Part shown: positions 34,093 to 47,037 of the stretch, one piece after another
Layout: every line of letters starts with the position of its first letter
Numbering within the stretch: the stretch's first letter is position 1
Assembly (NCBI GenBank): GCA_029532415.1
Contig: JAQOTA010000006.1
Coordinates: 186,001-250,000 of the forward strand
Direction of reading: 5' to 3'
DNA: 64,000 bases
Source: Marasmius tenuissimus
Taxonomy: Eukaryota > Basidiomycota > Agaricomycetes > Agaricales > Marasmiaceae
Notes under the pieces: generated by a model
Database searches by the model: none
Seen by the model: only the letters and a program-made list of their open reading frames with translations
What the model was told of the DNA's origin: nothing
Position numbers and translations under genes: made by a program

Positions 34093-35218
34093 ATGATCCT
34101 ACCCGGAGAGCTCACTGATATTGTCATCGACTTCTGCCATGCAGACGAATCGTCTTTGTTGGTCTGTAGTCTTGTTTGCAAGTCTTGGACTTCCCGTTCT
34201 CGATGCCATCTACTCGGGACGCCCAAAGCTTTGAATCGTCTCATCAACGCAAGGAATGCGTTGGCGTTCAACAACCTGCTGGTTTCCCCCCACTGCTCTC
34301 TCATTCCTCACCTGCTTCGCCTGAATATTCAATACGATCCTCCGAAGAGCCATAGAGCGGGGCTCGAGGAGGTTTGGAAGACTTTGCACTCGTACCCGAG
34401 CCTATCTCTCAAAGTGCTCCATCTCAGCGATGTTCTGGTAGACGATCTTCCCAAAACATTCCTCCCCCATTCGACGTCTTCTTTGAAGACACTATATCTC
34501 AAGGGTTGCGATGGTGTGGGACAAACTACATCTTCCCTCATCGTTCTCCGCATCTCCGATTACGTGAACGTCTACAAGTCGTTGGAAGACCTTACTCTAG
34601 ACTACCAGTCGGCTGGCTGTCGGATTTCATTCGTTGATCCGAGACCAAAAGACCTGGAAGGTGGCCCGAAATTATGCCTTCCCCACCTCCGCCGTCTTTC
34701 GTTCAACAGTGCGTTCGGAGTATTCCTCCCGATGTTCGCAAGTGTGGGATTCATCCAGTGTCCAAGGCTTACACACGTGCATCTACGAGTACCTATTTCG
34801 GTCGATCAGAGAGCCCTTCAACAGTTTCTCGACGCAGTCTGTGCATCCCGTGTGGAGTTGTTGGAGATATCCTTCAAGTATTCGTTTCGGCATGTGCGGA
34901 AGTTCTTCCCCAGTGAGTTGCGTGTTCCCACAATCCCGAGCCGTACTCATTCATGATCGTTCAGTCATGAGTCTAGAGAAGTTTGAGCGCCTTGAATCCG
35001 CTGTATTCAAGGTGGGAGAAGCGTCATCTCGAAACAAATCTCGGGAAGTATGGGTTGCAGAAACCAGGGTTGGTGCTTCCGTCATCTTGCTTCGTGTGCG
35101 AGGAGTGGACACTGGGAAGACGCAGATTACTTTTGCAACCCAGTTTCCTGTCGATCGGCTGCCTGAAATCGGTGTGAATGTGCGTTGGGTCGAGGTAGAG
35201 GGCGAGAAGTCACAGTGA
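34093..35218 (+). CDS. F-box protein, Agaricomycete type
   Basis: Two exons (34093-34912 and 34965-35218) encode 357 residues. The N-terminus MILPGELTDIVIDFCHADES followed by LLVCSLVCKSW is a degenerate F-box, which would dock to Skp1 in an SCF ubiquitin ligase. The rest has weakly repeating leucine-rich stretches (LKVLHLSDVLVDDLP, LKTLYLKGC, LEDLTLDYQS, LRRLSFNSAF), the usual substrate-binding half in the many F-box proteins of mushrooms. The intron is GTGAGT..CAG and joins in phase. Its target is unknown. Confidence 0.75.
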
Positions 35219-36305
35219 GCGGCGAGCGGCGGGGACTTCGAGGTGCGTTGCGACGGAAAAGAGGCGAGTGGGACGGTGGAGTGTTGGGATCAGACTGGTG
35301 TACCACGAGTACTTCAGCCACCAGCAGTTCCGACCGATGGATGGACGTTTCAATAGCACAGTGCGGAGAGTTGAGTGAGTGCTTCGTACCTCATTCTATC
35401 TATATTGACCGTGGAAGTACCACAGCGAGGTTCCACCTCTACTCTTATCCTTTCGAATACACAGGGAAGAGGATGTAAAGATGGAAGACGAAGGGGTAAA
35501 AGGTTGTCTTCCTGTAGGCCCTAGCTATATGTATGGTCGGGTTCTGGACCCTATGATGCTCGTATGTTACCGAAGTCATCCCCGCGGCCGTGAGGTACCA
35601 TCTCATCGGGGTCCCGATAAGGGTCCTGACTCGTCGTGAGCTGACCAGTGCTGGGCTTTCGCCCTCGCTTGAGAGATTCGGCCACGTACGCTGAAACTCG
35701 ATAACAGAGCCTATTGAATCTCGAGTCCCTAGTCCTGCCAGTGGCACAAGTTGCTCGTCAGACCAGCCCAAGGGTTCGACAAACGCATTCGAAAGGCTTA
35801 AATTGAAGCCAGAATCATTGTTGAATAGGATTTCGGCGCCGTATTCCGGAGTTTCTGTTGGAATGTTCTGGCAAATACAAAGGGCCTAAGCGAGCACAAT
35901 GAGGCGACCGCAGGCATTAAGGGTTGGATTACGGGGTGGCCCATACTATGATTCATGATCCAGAGGCTTGAAGGTGACAAGTTTGCTCGACGTTAACCCT
36001 TGCTCTTTAGTCTTTTCAGGTCTTTATACAGTCCAGAGTTAGAGGACATTGGTGGAAAGAAGTATTGTAGCAACGCCGAAGGAATACTGCAAAGCGGATC
36101 TGCGAACCGTGGGTGAGAATCGGGAGCGATGCCGAACTCACAACTCAACCTCCTACCACCACCACCATTCCCACTGGACCTCGGCGTCTCTCTCGCAGGC
36201 AAAATACGGGGCCACATTCAGTTCAGTTTACTTGGGGAGGAAATTGGCAGGGAAAATATAGGATCAGAGCCAGAAATTCAGCTTCCCGAGAACGAACAGG
36301 ACGAA
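35219..36305. other. Intergenic region, no firm gene
   Basis: No supported coding sequence lies here except a possible in-frame extension of the next gene from 36129. A Pro-rich stretch at 36129-36305 could be translated as an N-terminal extension. Confidence 0.4.
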
Positions 36306-39300
36306 ATGTGGACAGAACGATCTCTGCACACCCTACCGTATGATCTATTGCTCAATATCACCACCTATCTCGACTTTGATGATATTCATGCCTTGCATTT
36401 GGTGCGTGTTGGAGCCTTTTCTCTGGATTGCACCCTTACTAATTGTCTTCGACTAGACGTGTAAATCTCTGTATTATTCAACAACCACCCGACCTGTGTA
36501 TCGGAAACTCGCAACAGATCTTCTGAGAAGATGTCGGCCGTTACCGCTCAAAGGATTTCAACGTCTTATGGACCTTAGTTCCGAGCAACTCATCGTGTCG
36601 GTCAACAAGGCCCACCATTATGAACGTTCCTGGCGCGCCCGAGGTCCACGCCCAGCCAGAGGGAGGCGAAATATCGGTGCAGGGAACGGAAATAACCATT
36701 ATCTGGACAATCTCCCGCCTGGCGAAACGAGGAAGGACGCTTCTTGGTATAGGGTTCTCCAATCTCCGCCCTATGAAGAGGTTGATTGGTTGAGCCCTAT
36801 CACGTCGAGTTACATCCTTTGTGCTACGAAAACGGGGAAAGTTGTTTGTTGGGATGTCCAGACGGATAAGTGTTTGGCGGAATGGGTACCGGGGGAGAAA
36901 TGGGAGTTGTGGAAATGCAGAGTGGAATTCGACGAGAAGGTGGTCTACTTCACTATGGCGAAGGTACTGAACGGAAGGTACGTGTTCTAGCTGTCGCCGC
37001 CCTCTTTTGTCTTGATGGAGTTCATAATGATAGTTACGACGACACCCGCTTAATGCACTTCTCGCTCATGCGCCTATCCTTCGTCGACTCGGAACGAAGT
37101 CAGGGTCCCTCAACCCCATCTCCCCCGCCTTCATTTTCTCATGTCACGTCGTTCAGGACGACCGGCGTGGTCATGAACATCTTTCTGCTGGATCCCAGTG
37201 CTCGGCTGCTCAGCGCCTTCATTTGGGTATCCGAGTCCAACACGATCGGACTCTACGTCCTTCTAGACTGGGATCGGGACGAATACGTGTTCGTCGATAC
37301 TGGAATCGAATGTGTGAGTGATGTTTCTCGTCTTTGCTGCAATGTGCTGATAGCATTCCTCAGGTTATATCATCCAACTGGTCTTGCATTCTCTACGCCA
37401 ATAATATTGTCATCCATTGCGAAGACTCAGACTCGGCGTTCCAGCACTTCTATCCTCTTTCACATCTCGAAGATCATATTCAAAAAGTCAAGCCCAGCCG
37501 CACCCCCACATCGGATGCGACAGCTCACGACCCGCAAAATGCTCTTGGCAATAGTATGCCAGTCATCAGTGGTCGGGTTCGCCCTTGGGAAAGCATCGTG
37601 AAACGTTTCAAGTTCCCCAGGCCTATCAAGATTGACCGAAGACTTTCTGGTAGGCCCTTCTCGCCCTCCGACGACACTGCACGAGATCATACTGTCGTTG
37701 GTGATGATGGGGAACAGCACAGTATCCATCTTACCGCTGGATTGAATGGCGAGTACGAGACTGCTTCGGATACCTTGACGTCTACGTCTACGTCAACGGC
37801 TGTGGAAGCATCTCCATCGCTCTCGTCAACATCTGCCCTCACTCCATCCATCACCGACCGTGTGTCTGACCTCCAGTGGGAGTCCCAACATCCCAATTCT
37901 CCGCCCACCCCACCGCCTCCCCTCCTTCCAGATATCACCTCTATCAATCCATTCCCGTTCCCGCCTTGGTATCCTGAGTCTGCCCATTTCGTTCGACAGT
38001 GGTGGCCTTCCCTTCCTGGTTTCGTCAACTCGCACGCACACTATCGGCGAAGGGGTAAAGATGATGATGGGCACGATGATGACTCACATGGCCGCTACTC
38101 CTCTCCTTATTCGTTGTCCCGATCCGGCGGTGTCAACGCTGCTGACAGCCACGGGGATCTCATGGGTGCGTCGGCATCTGCTGCTGGACCTGGCGGAGTA
38201 CCTCGTGTCTCGTGTACAGTCGTTCTACTCGCCTCTCACGATCCTGCCACTCATCGCACAAGGTTTGTGCTAATGCAACATTACTTCCGGGTGCCTATGC
38301 GCGGTGCCAATTGGGTTGAGCTTCGTCAGCGTGGGCGGAGGCTACCCGGTGCAGGTCTCGATCTGGGTGAAGGAGGCTTCGGTGCCAGCGCCTACAATGT
38401 TAATAACACGGGTGCGACCAATGGCCACGGAACGAACGGTACTGGGACTAGCGATGAGAATGATGACTCGTCTGGGGGTGTGGGGAATGCTGCCGGTCCA
38501 AGCAATAGTGGCCCTGGTAACGGTAATGTCCCTGCTGTGACCGTCAACCATAGTTCGACTGGTGGGCATGGTGGAGATGAATCGGAGTACTCGAATGCAC
38601 CGTTAGAGTTATACATGATCGACGAACCGCCGGACGGATCGGTTGTGGTGGAGGCGTGTACACGCGAAAGAACATTAGCAGGGGAGGACACCTCTTATCT
38701 ATCTCCGCCACTTGACGAAGAAGATCCAAAACGGGCGGGGAAAAAGAGGAAGAAGCGGAAGAGCGGGAAGTTCCAGGTGGATCCAGAAGACGACCCGATG
38801 AATATCTGGTATGTAGCAGACCCGTTCGAGGTTGTCTGCGTCTTGGATTCACCGTCGTCCGATGATGAGGGTGATCAAGGAGAAGGCTCGGACGATGAGG
38901 CGGCAGGTTACGGAGGAAACGGTACGGCGGTGGGCGGTGGAGGAGATGATGAACGGGGTCACGAACGACCGAGACCTCTGGTAGCTGTCGACTTCGGCCA
39001 TGCCGTATGGATCGAATACGTACCGGACGAGGAACAACAACCGCAACACAAGGGAAAAGAAGTTGACCATCATGAAGAGGACATCGACGACGACGAGGCC
39101 GAAAACTTCTACAACTGGCACTCTGTTCGCCACGAACGCGCCACGAACGGCATTGGCACAGAGTCAGATCCAAAACGTCTTCGGTTCGTCACCTTCCCGC
39201 CCTATGTCGATGTCAACGATGGTAGAAGAGATATCAGACGACACGCGATGGGGGAGGTACGGACGCTAGAGGTTCCTCCGGAGCTTGACCTGGACAATGT

Positions 39301-39385
39301 CGAGACAATAAACATCGACCAAAGCCAAGGAGCGGTTATTCTGAGCATCAAGAGTGGGCAGATTTTCATTCTGTGTTACGAATGA
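36306..39385 (+). CDS. Large F-box protein with possible beta-propeller and acidic low-complexity insert
   Basis: Four exons (36306-36401, 36457-36977, 37034-37313, 37364-39385) join in phase to 972 residues. An in-frame ATG at 36129 would add 59 Pro-rich residues. The start MWTERSLHTLPYDLLLNITT followed by FDDIHALHLTCKSLY is a clear F-box. After it, segments such as SSYILCATKTGKVVCWDVQ and GLYVLLDWDRDEYVF look like propeller blades, and the C-terminus ends with GAVILSIKSGQIFIL. Between them lies a long low-complexity part with Ser/Thr runs, Gly/Asn stretches and acidic clusters. The likely role is substrate recognition for an SCF ubiquitin ligase. Blade number and substrate cannot be judged by eye. 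Confidence 0.75.
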
Positions 39386-40636
39386 ACAACGATCTAATGC
39401 TGGGGACACTGTAACTAATAGAAGCCACTATGTAATAAGACTTTTTATTTTACCTGCACAAGACACGCTTGACCGTACATACAATGATATATGGTCTGTC
39501 TGCTCTGTGCGCTTGGTTAGGTTCCTTAGCACTGTCACATCAATGTTACGGTAGGTCACAATGAGTAACACTGATGTCACATGCGACGATCCAGTGCCGG
39601 TTGGTCGTCAACCGGTCGGACGAGCCGTCGAGCACTGGTCGCAACTTTTTTTCATGGTTTTCCGTGCACCGAAAGTCAATCCGCAGTCCCTTGAGGCTCT
39701 ATAAATCCTCGACACATGCGTTCAACCATCTGTGCCCACCATCTCACCTTCTCTGCTACACCCTGAAACTCAAGAGGATACAAGGAAGTCAGTCCTAACC
39801 TCACTTGTTGAACAACCTACTGATGATCCGTTAACAGCAGAGATCATCATGATATGACATCGTCGGATTGGACATCCAGCAGTCATTCAGCAACGGAATG
39901 ATATCGACACCATCGTTGATTGAGATACGAGGACGAGGCAAAACAATCTGGCGTCGACGGCCACAGGTTGACTGCACCCGTTCATGATACGATCTTGATG
40001 CATGAAGACTTCTTACAGGCAGGAGAAGTTGCACCGTTTTTTTGGAGTGTCGTGGGTGGCCTATGCACAGGAACTCAGAACACTGCTAGTGGGCCTGTGA
40101 AGGTGAGTGTTCATTGCAATTCGCTACCAACTGCCCCTAATCGTACCCATGGTGACGGTGATCTAAATAGGTCTGGTGGCTTTACATCAGCAGTGAGCTG
40201 TGAAACCAAATTGCTGCTCACACGAAACTCAAAGATATTCACTTGGGTGGTTCTCGAGATTGCGGCGGTTGAGATTCATTTCGACACCAACACAAGGCAC
40301 AGACAGCTCTTGGAGATCCGCGAATTGCGTTCTTACCGTGGCTGTTGACTTACCGGGTATGTCTACCTCTCGATCGTCCCAACTCTTCGCAGCTGCTAAA
40401 GCAAGATCGCAGATCAACTCCAAAGGTGTTCAAGATACGGAATTTAATTTGAATGTGCTAAGACACATGATAAGTAATACTAAGGGAAATAATGTAGAAG
40501 TTCAGGTGAGTTATTGCTACAGTGTTGTGAGTAATGGTACAGTACTAATGTAAAGCTTTTGATGCAGGCAGATAAATATATCTTGGGCGAAGAATGCAAT
40601 AATTTATGGACGTGACTTCGTGAAATTGTTCGATGA
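39386..40636. other. Intergenic region with hairpins and an orphan TATA box
   Basis: An imperfect inverted repeat (GTCACATCAATGTTAC and GTAACACTGATGTCAC) spans about 39534-39582. A nested hairpin follows at about 39589-39637, whose outer arms are CCAGTGC and GCACTGG and whose inner arms are CCGGTTG and CAACCGG. A TATAAA near 39702 has no supported gene behind it. An open frame around 39920-40350 has no recognised domain. Confidence 0.5.
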
Positions 40637-41761
40637 TTAGAGGGAGAGAATGTTGAGACGTTGGTTGATGGGCAGAGTTACTGCGCAAAGGAGCCATATC
40701 TGGAACATGTTCGGTGAGCCTTAGATTCAACGACGACCCAGTCATGAAGACTCACATTGTAGATCAAATAGGTTTTTTCATCTGCTGCCACGTTTCGCTT
40801 GGTGTAGAATCTCCATGCGATGAAAGATCCCGCGATGACGAACACTGCTGAGAAGATTGGCCCTAATCCCCAGAACCACGATAGTCCCATCGACCAGGCA
40901 ACCAGGACTGCGGCGATGTACACACGGGAAGCCTCCGGGAAGCAGATAGGCAGTGTCTTTCTCCCAGCAAGTTTGTCTCCTTCAAGGTCAGGGAAGTCCT
41001 GGGCGTGGATAGTGGTGAAGATCAGGAGACAGCTGGCGATGAGTGCTCGGACTGCGATCTCGTCTAAGCTGAGGTTGGGTGCTAATGACAACCAGTCAGT
41101 ATCAAGTTCTTTATCGAAAAAGCGGTTATACTCACAAGCAATAAGTGTGGCCCCAGTCTCAAATCCACCGTATCCAAACACGTTACAGGTATTCTTGAGG
41201 ACCGCATTTTCAGAGAACTTCATCTCGTTGTAGAGGTATTCGGCGAATGTCAGGAAGAGGGTGGTATAGAGGACGTTTCGCCCGAGGTATGTGGAGAAAC
41301 AGACGTTGAAGCAGAACATGATCCATCTTAACCGTGCTGTGCTCTCTGGGGTTATCCGTCCTGCAGGTACTGGTCTCCATGGCTTGTTCACCAAATCTTC
41401 ATCGCCGCTGTACGCCTGGTTGGCACAGTTGAACTGTAGGAGAGTTGTCCAAATCCAGAAGAGCATCACCGGGTATCGCTCAATTGATGATATCGGACCG
41501 GCAACGAGCGCGAAGGTGGACTACAAAAGAGAAGTAAGCGCCCATTCTATTGCAGATAACCACGTTCGAACTCACCACAGGGAACATCATAGTTTTCCAG
41601 TCTGACCTAGTGAAGAGGAATAGGGTGTGGAGGAAGTGGCCAATCTGGCGTACGAGCTGGACTGCTGTCAACTCCCTCAGGAGTTTGCATGTTCTGAGAA
41701 CAGAGGCCACGACATCTGTGGCGGCTAGCTGGTGGTTGTGGTTAAGCTTGTAGGAATCCAT
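40637..41761 (-). CDS. UbiA-superfamily membrane prenyltransferase / terpene cyclase
   Basis: Four exons encode about 320 residues with eight or so membrane helices. The first acidic motif lies in NCANQAYSGDEDLVNKPWRP (about 41380) and the second in DFPDLEGDKLAGRKTLP (about 40980); both bind Mg-diphosphate in UbiA enzymes. The first motif is the variant seen in fungal UbiA-type terpene cyclases and related enzymes, rather than the ND-x-x-D of quinone prenyltransferases. The last intron was placed because its removal turns a hydrophilic end into another helix (LIYNIWLLCAVTLPINQRL) and gives a stop at 40637; read-through would stop at 40678. A TATA box lies close upstream. Product could be a sesquiterpene or a prenylated aromatic. 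No P450 or other tailoring gene was recognised nearby. Confidence 0.8.
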
Positions 41762-41805
41762 GGGATGAGGATGTGAAGGTATGTGTTATCGGAAATTGAT
41801 ATCGG

Positions 41806-41815
41806 GTTTTATATA
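41806..41815 (-). promoter_or_regulatory. TATA box of the UbiA-type gene
   Basis: On the minus strand TATATAAAAC lies about 45 bases before the ATG at 41761. The short leader this implies is plausible. Confidence 0.5.
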
Positions 41816-44800
41816 CTAAGTGCAGTTGCAGAACTGACGCACCGAGTCACTGTCCGAAACCCGCAGGCGGTGTGTTTGAAACAGTCAAAGGAATTAACCC
41901 GATGTTCGTTTATGCATTAGATCAATCCTGTAACGAACTACAGCTGTCGTTCCCCGCATATACCACAGCGATGATAATAGCATACCGCCCCCGACGGTAG
42001 ACCGTCAACTGAACATTAACGCGCTGTCGGTCATCATGACTCGGTCAACGGTCTCAGGCTGTGCGAGCTGAATATCAAAATTTCGGTCCAGAGAGGCCGT
42101 GTCACAGTCCAAAGATGTGGATGATATACGCGACGCGTTACCCCAAGGCGTATTGGCTCCCAGTTCTCGATCTGATGAACCTGAACAATTATTTTGTGCC
42201 TTTGTTCGATGTATGTCCATGTCATCCTGTGTAAGAAATCGGCGCTTGCTGAGCGCTTACTTGATTCCCATCTCAACTTCCGAAGCTGTTGAGCGTTGTG
42301 AGTTTCTACTCTTGTACAGCTGCGGTCCGCCCACACAGTAACTCTCAGCGTTGCGAGTCAGGACGGTTCCGAAACCACATTACATTAAGGTATGAGCAAT
42401 TCGCCGGTTGATAGCGGAAGTATGCACTTTCGAAGATCCGACACCGACCCTACACCCACAACCATAGTCTTTGCATATCGGTATTTCCCACATGAGACAC
42501 TCAAGGCAAACAAACTTGCTCTAATGTGGCACCACGGTGAATAGCATTAAGCGAATGCTACCTTACGCTGTGGTGTGGGGTGTGAATCCCCTTTCATTTT
42601 CCGATCGTTCAGGCTGATACGATGAGTTGTGGATTGGTTTGGCACGGAAGGTTTTGACGTTAATTACTATTAGGGAGCTGCCTTCTTAGCTTTGGAATGT
42701 GTGATTGGCTCGGACGACGTGGAAGCCTGCGGGCGATGCTACGGTTATCTGTGGTAAGCTTGGATTCCGACGTCTACGTCCCTGACTCGCATCATTAGAT
42801 GAGTACGGATGCTCAAGCACTCAACATTCAATCCTCCAACAAGTGACCGTCATCGCCCTTGCCTCCTTGTATCACCTTGTAAGTCCTAAATGTGACTTTC
42901 GATATTGATCATTCATATATCCGCTGATCAATGTCATATTGATATTACCGAATGCTGCGACCCATCCCTACGCCGTGGTTTGAATCAAAATAAGTCGGCA
43001 TTCGACTGAGACTACGCCTTGGAATGATGAGGGGCCCAGGTCCTCCCCCCGGCCTATACTTAGGGTATTATCTTGGTATTATCGAAAATGGGTAGAGTAC
43101 GCGTCGCACTTTGGAGTAACTTGACCTCGTATAGCCACCTCCTATTTACCTGTGCCTCCGACCCACCCTTTCCAAACATCTACAAGACAATCGGATATAT
43201 TCGACGGACTCGGAGTTACCAAATTATCCACGGGCCAGCGTCGTCCGATCCCGGAGCACTCGACTTTGCGGCGCCGTAAGAAACTGTGAAACCTTGCGGT
43301 CTGGCCGGGACAGAGGGTGGTTAAGAGAGCGTTGCGTTTGGCTGTCGCAAGTTTGCCCCGGGAGATGTGGTACGGCTGACTCACCCTCTGCCGGAGTTGC
43401 GCGCTTCTGACGTCGTCCTTCCTCTTGTTCTGAATGGATTTATTCCCAGGGTTGGTGCCTTTTGAGTACCTGTGCAATGTGCATTGATCTGGCAAACATG
43501 GACCTTCACGTATACGTATTCGGAGGCGCATAGCCACTGGACGACGAGTGGCGCGGACATAGCGGCATTGAAGAGCCTTGATCATTCCAAGTTCTACATT
43601 CAGAGAATAAAGGTCTTTGACGTAGTACAACGGCAACACGGAAAAGAGCTTTCAAGAGCTCTCGTTAAGTTAGTTCCGATATTGAAATTCATCTTAATAG
43701 CGGAACCCCAACTACTCAGAGATACAAGAATGCAGAATAGGTGTTGCATTCCCCAACACCGGCTGTTTCATCGACATTTCGACCGATTGGATACGTCGCC
43801 TACACCGTCGACAGTCAACAGCATCGAAGGATTTCTGGAATGCCAGCACACCGAACTTCCCGTCACCTGCTTTACAGGATATGGAGGTGTACTCGGGACG
43901 ACCAGGACTTACATGCACTGGCTGCCCAGTACGACGTTGAGTTGCTGCCAGGCTACGTCCTGTGCTCACTTCCAGAAACTTGAGCGGTCCCGCTACCTCC
44001 TACGACTGTATGTGACTCGACAATTCCTTTCCTCCCAAATTGCTAGATATTGGCACCAGCGCGCCCATAAACATAGCCTTGTTTCAACTTTACAAGCGAT
44101 GCTGTGCTCGTTATGCTACCCGTCAGGTTCGCCCCGCTTCATCGTTCTCCAAGCTTCAGCAAGAGGTTGGAGTCCTCTTCACACAGTGGGCGCTGGGAAT
44201 GCGTTCAAGACAATCGGAGTCCCGGGGGCATTCCGACAGCGCTCGAGAGGTCGGAAGGACGCGTCGTCGAAGCTCCGAGTGAAATAAGGTGGACGTACCT
44301 GATATCTATCAAGAGGTCCATCGCTGCCATGATCAACTTTAGCACGCAGAATATCAAGACAAAGACTCCGTTGAGACGGACCCGTGTACTCCCGTTTTCC
44401 AAATTTGCTCAATGCTGGTTGTTGAATCATTGGCCACTTACAGGTACGAGTCTGACTGATATATCATATTTGATTGTCAATATAGGTCCTTGCATCTTCC
44501 ATAAAGTCAGTGCTAATGCATGATAGACAGATGAGCTGACAAGAATGGTCCTCGGATACAATTCGCATTTGCTGCACATTTTGGTCCCCCGCGACGGACT
44601 TCTTCGTCCATGTGTGGCGCAGGGTATCATCACTTCGCAAAAGTTCGTCTTCGGGAACCGTGCCGCAGTGCGGAGTTGGGAGTAGCCTGACAGAATAGTT
44701 CAACTACAGATAACTACAGATACAATGACAGTGGTGTTATACATGCTTCAGTCATCTACGTCTGAGACCTTTGAATACCTCTGTGATCCTTCAATCACAT

Positions 44801-45985
44801 CAAGGATTAACCATGTGTTCCCGGAGATGTCGTGGGGCTCATTAAGGGGCGCATGGTTGGTTCCTCAAAAATAGAGCGACGTTCGTTCGCATTTGCCCCC
44901 CGACTCCGATCCGTGGTAGCCCCGTGTGTCTCCTCGCACTCTTGTTATCCCTTCGGTCCTCGACAGCCAACCATTCGCGAATCAGGCTCCCCTCTGTTAA
45001 TTCCTGTTCTTCTTCTGTATACGAAGCTTCGATTCGGCTTCACGCTCCGGTCCCGTCACGTACCTGAACGAAGCAGGTACGATTGCAGGGGCGGGTATCG
45101 GGATAGCGAGGTCGTAGCCTCGTCGCTCGCTGAACGACCTCGATTTTGGACGGGTAGGTGGGCGTCCGTTTGGGCAGGTATTAGGCACTACTGGTCCGTG
45201 CGGAATAGCGGGGCTAGTGACGTTAGTCATTGGCCCGCGTAATGACAACGAGACGGTCGATGACCCCGACGTTGAGTCGGGGCTCAATATTGACGATGAG
45301 GAACTGCTCCTCGAGGAAGGGGCGGAATGAGTAAGGCATCGGATGATAGCAGAGTTCATGACTGAGGCTGGAGAGGGTATGCTTTACTTACTTGGTTAGA
45401 CAAAGGTTGATTTATATGCCAATTTTGACAATGGCCGAGGGCCAGGTTATCGCAATCTTCCCGAAAAAGATCTTCATCTTTGAACCTGAGGATTCCAGAA
45501 AAGGGTGACAATCAGCTTGTGGACAATGGGTCAACTGGACAACCTTCGAGCTAGGGCTGCAATCGCTAGAGAAAATGTTTCTAGAGAACAGTGAGATGTT
45601 CACACGGGAAACTAAAGCCCTCGGAACAGGAAAGACGAGCGTTCCAAGCATCGGGCACGATGAAGACCACGTTTCACCATGAGGCGTCGGATAATTCATC
45701 CACCACGCTCTAATAGCACTTCGTGTTGTGCAGGAGGCAACGAGAACCCATATATGGTCAAGCACCATTGTCCCATTGTGTCCCTTTGTGTTGATAGACA
45801 ACGACCCTGAATCACGTGTGGGCGCGTCAAGACGCGTGCGCGATCTATGAATGAAAGAAATGAAGGTGACATATAAGCCCTTCGTCATGACCCATTCGAT
45901 CCCCATCACGACCCACCCCCATCTTCTATAACCCTCCCCGACTGCGATACATTATACCAGGAGGCTACCTTTTATATTTCACCCA
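41816..45985. other. Long region without a supportable gene
   Basis: More than 4 kb show only open frames without recognised domains. The largest is 43472-44287 on the plus strand (271 codons), whose composition is rich in Cys, His and Arg, more like random translation than a protein. Around 45180-45330 a frame reads VLGTTGPCGIAGLVTLVIGP followed by an acidic end, which could be the end of a small membrane protein, but I could not link it to an upstream exon. Confidence 0.4.
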
Positions 45986-47037
45986 ATGTATCCCACAATC
46001 AACACATGTCCGCCTCTGACCACGACCATGGGGGCCATGGACAAGACTATGCAAACTACGAGCTTTGTTTCGAGAACAAACGTGAGTAGTCGCGAAATTG
46101 AAAGTTGCACTCTGATTAACCTTGCTTCTAGGACACTGAGGTCGATAACCAGGGAGTTTGGAAGCGCTATAGCGCGAATCCAACCCTCGCATCGATTCAG
46201 AGAGCTATTGAAGGCCGCAGCAAAGACGTCGAAAGCAACGAGAGTTTCACGAAAGAAACGCCGACGGGGATCCCAGTGGCATGCCGACAAACAATGGAAG
46301 AGCGTTTGAGGGAATCGTGGAGAGAGCTAGCTGTTGGAGACCTCCCTGCACGTCCTTCCTCGACAAATTCCTCCAATTCTGATGATTCCACACCCCCTTC
46401 GACACCAGAAGAAGGTAGAAGTCCCGTCATGGGTGCCACTCGTGCCATGTCCGTGTCGTTGCCGCTTCTGTTCAACCCTTTCCCGGATGAAGACGACTAT
46501 GTCGATTTCATGATCAAGACGGCTTCGACAATGGCTGTTGGCGCGTTCGATCCGTTTGAAGAGGAGGTTGAGGGGAAGACGGCACGTAGTCCCTTGGAAG
46601 ATGAGGTCGAGCCCGTTTTCCATCTCCCATCTGCCTTCACCCAACCCTCCGTCACCTTCGCTCTTCCCGAAGATCACGATGAGAGCGCGTCTACGCAGGA
46701 GAAGCCCTCTAGTTTCGTATATCTGGATCGTCTCGGCCATCGGTCTCCTTATTTCCAATCATCCGAGGGCCATGCACCAGCCAGCTTCAAGGATTTAGAC
46801 CGTTTGGGACGTCGAACTCCTCAGGTTGAGCTGAACCGAAGAAAACAACGCCGCATTAGACCCCGCCGTTCGTCTCAGACCAACCAGGTAGACGCACCTG
46901 CTGCAACCAAAGTCACCCCCCAATCTCCCCAATGCCAGGGCTCTCCCAAGCCGACATACGCTAGCGTCCTCGCTTCACCCAAACAAGGTGATATTAACTT
47001 CAAACTTCAGCGCCATCCGGACGAGCAACGCCACTAG
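45986..47037 (+). CDS. Hypothetical disordered protein
   Basis: Two exons, 45986-46081 and 46132-47037, join in phase and encode 333 residues. ATG at 45986 was chosen over ATG 46006 because only the former enters exon 2 in the open frame. The protein is largely disordered: Ser/Pro-rich near residue 110, acidic FPDEDDYVDFMIKTA and FDPFEEEVEGK patches, a repeated phrase (YLDRLGHRSPYF and DLDRLGRRTPQV), then a basic patch RRKQRRIRPRR. The repeated DRLG-x-R-(S/T)-P phrase is the only visible internal repeat. No known family was recognised. Confidence 0.6.

Noticed and set aside
43472..44287. A 271-codon open frame on the plus strand
   Set aside because: Its composition is rich in Cys, His and Arg, has no domain and several alternative frames are equally open.
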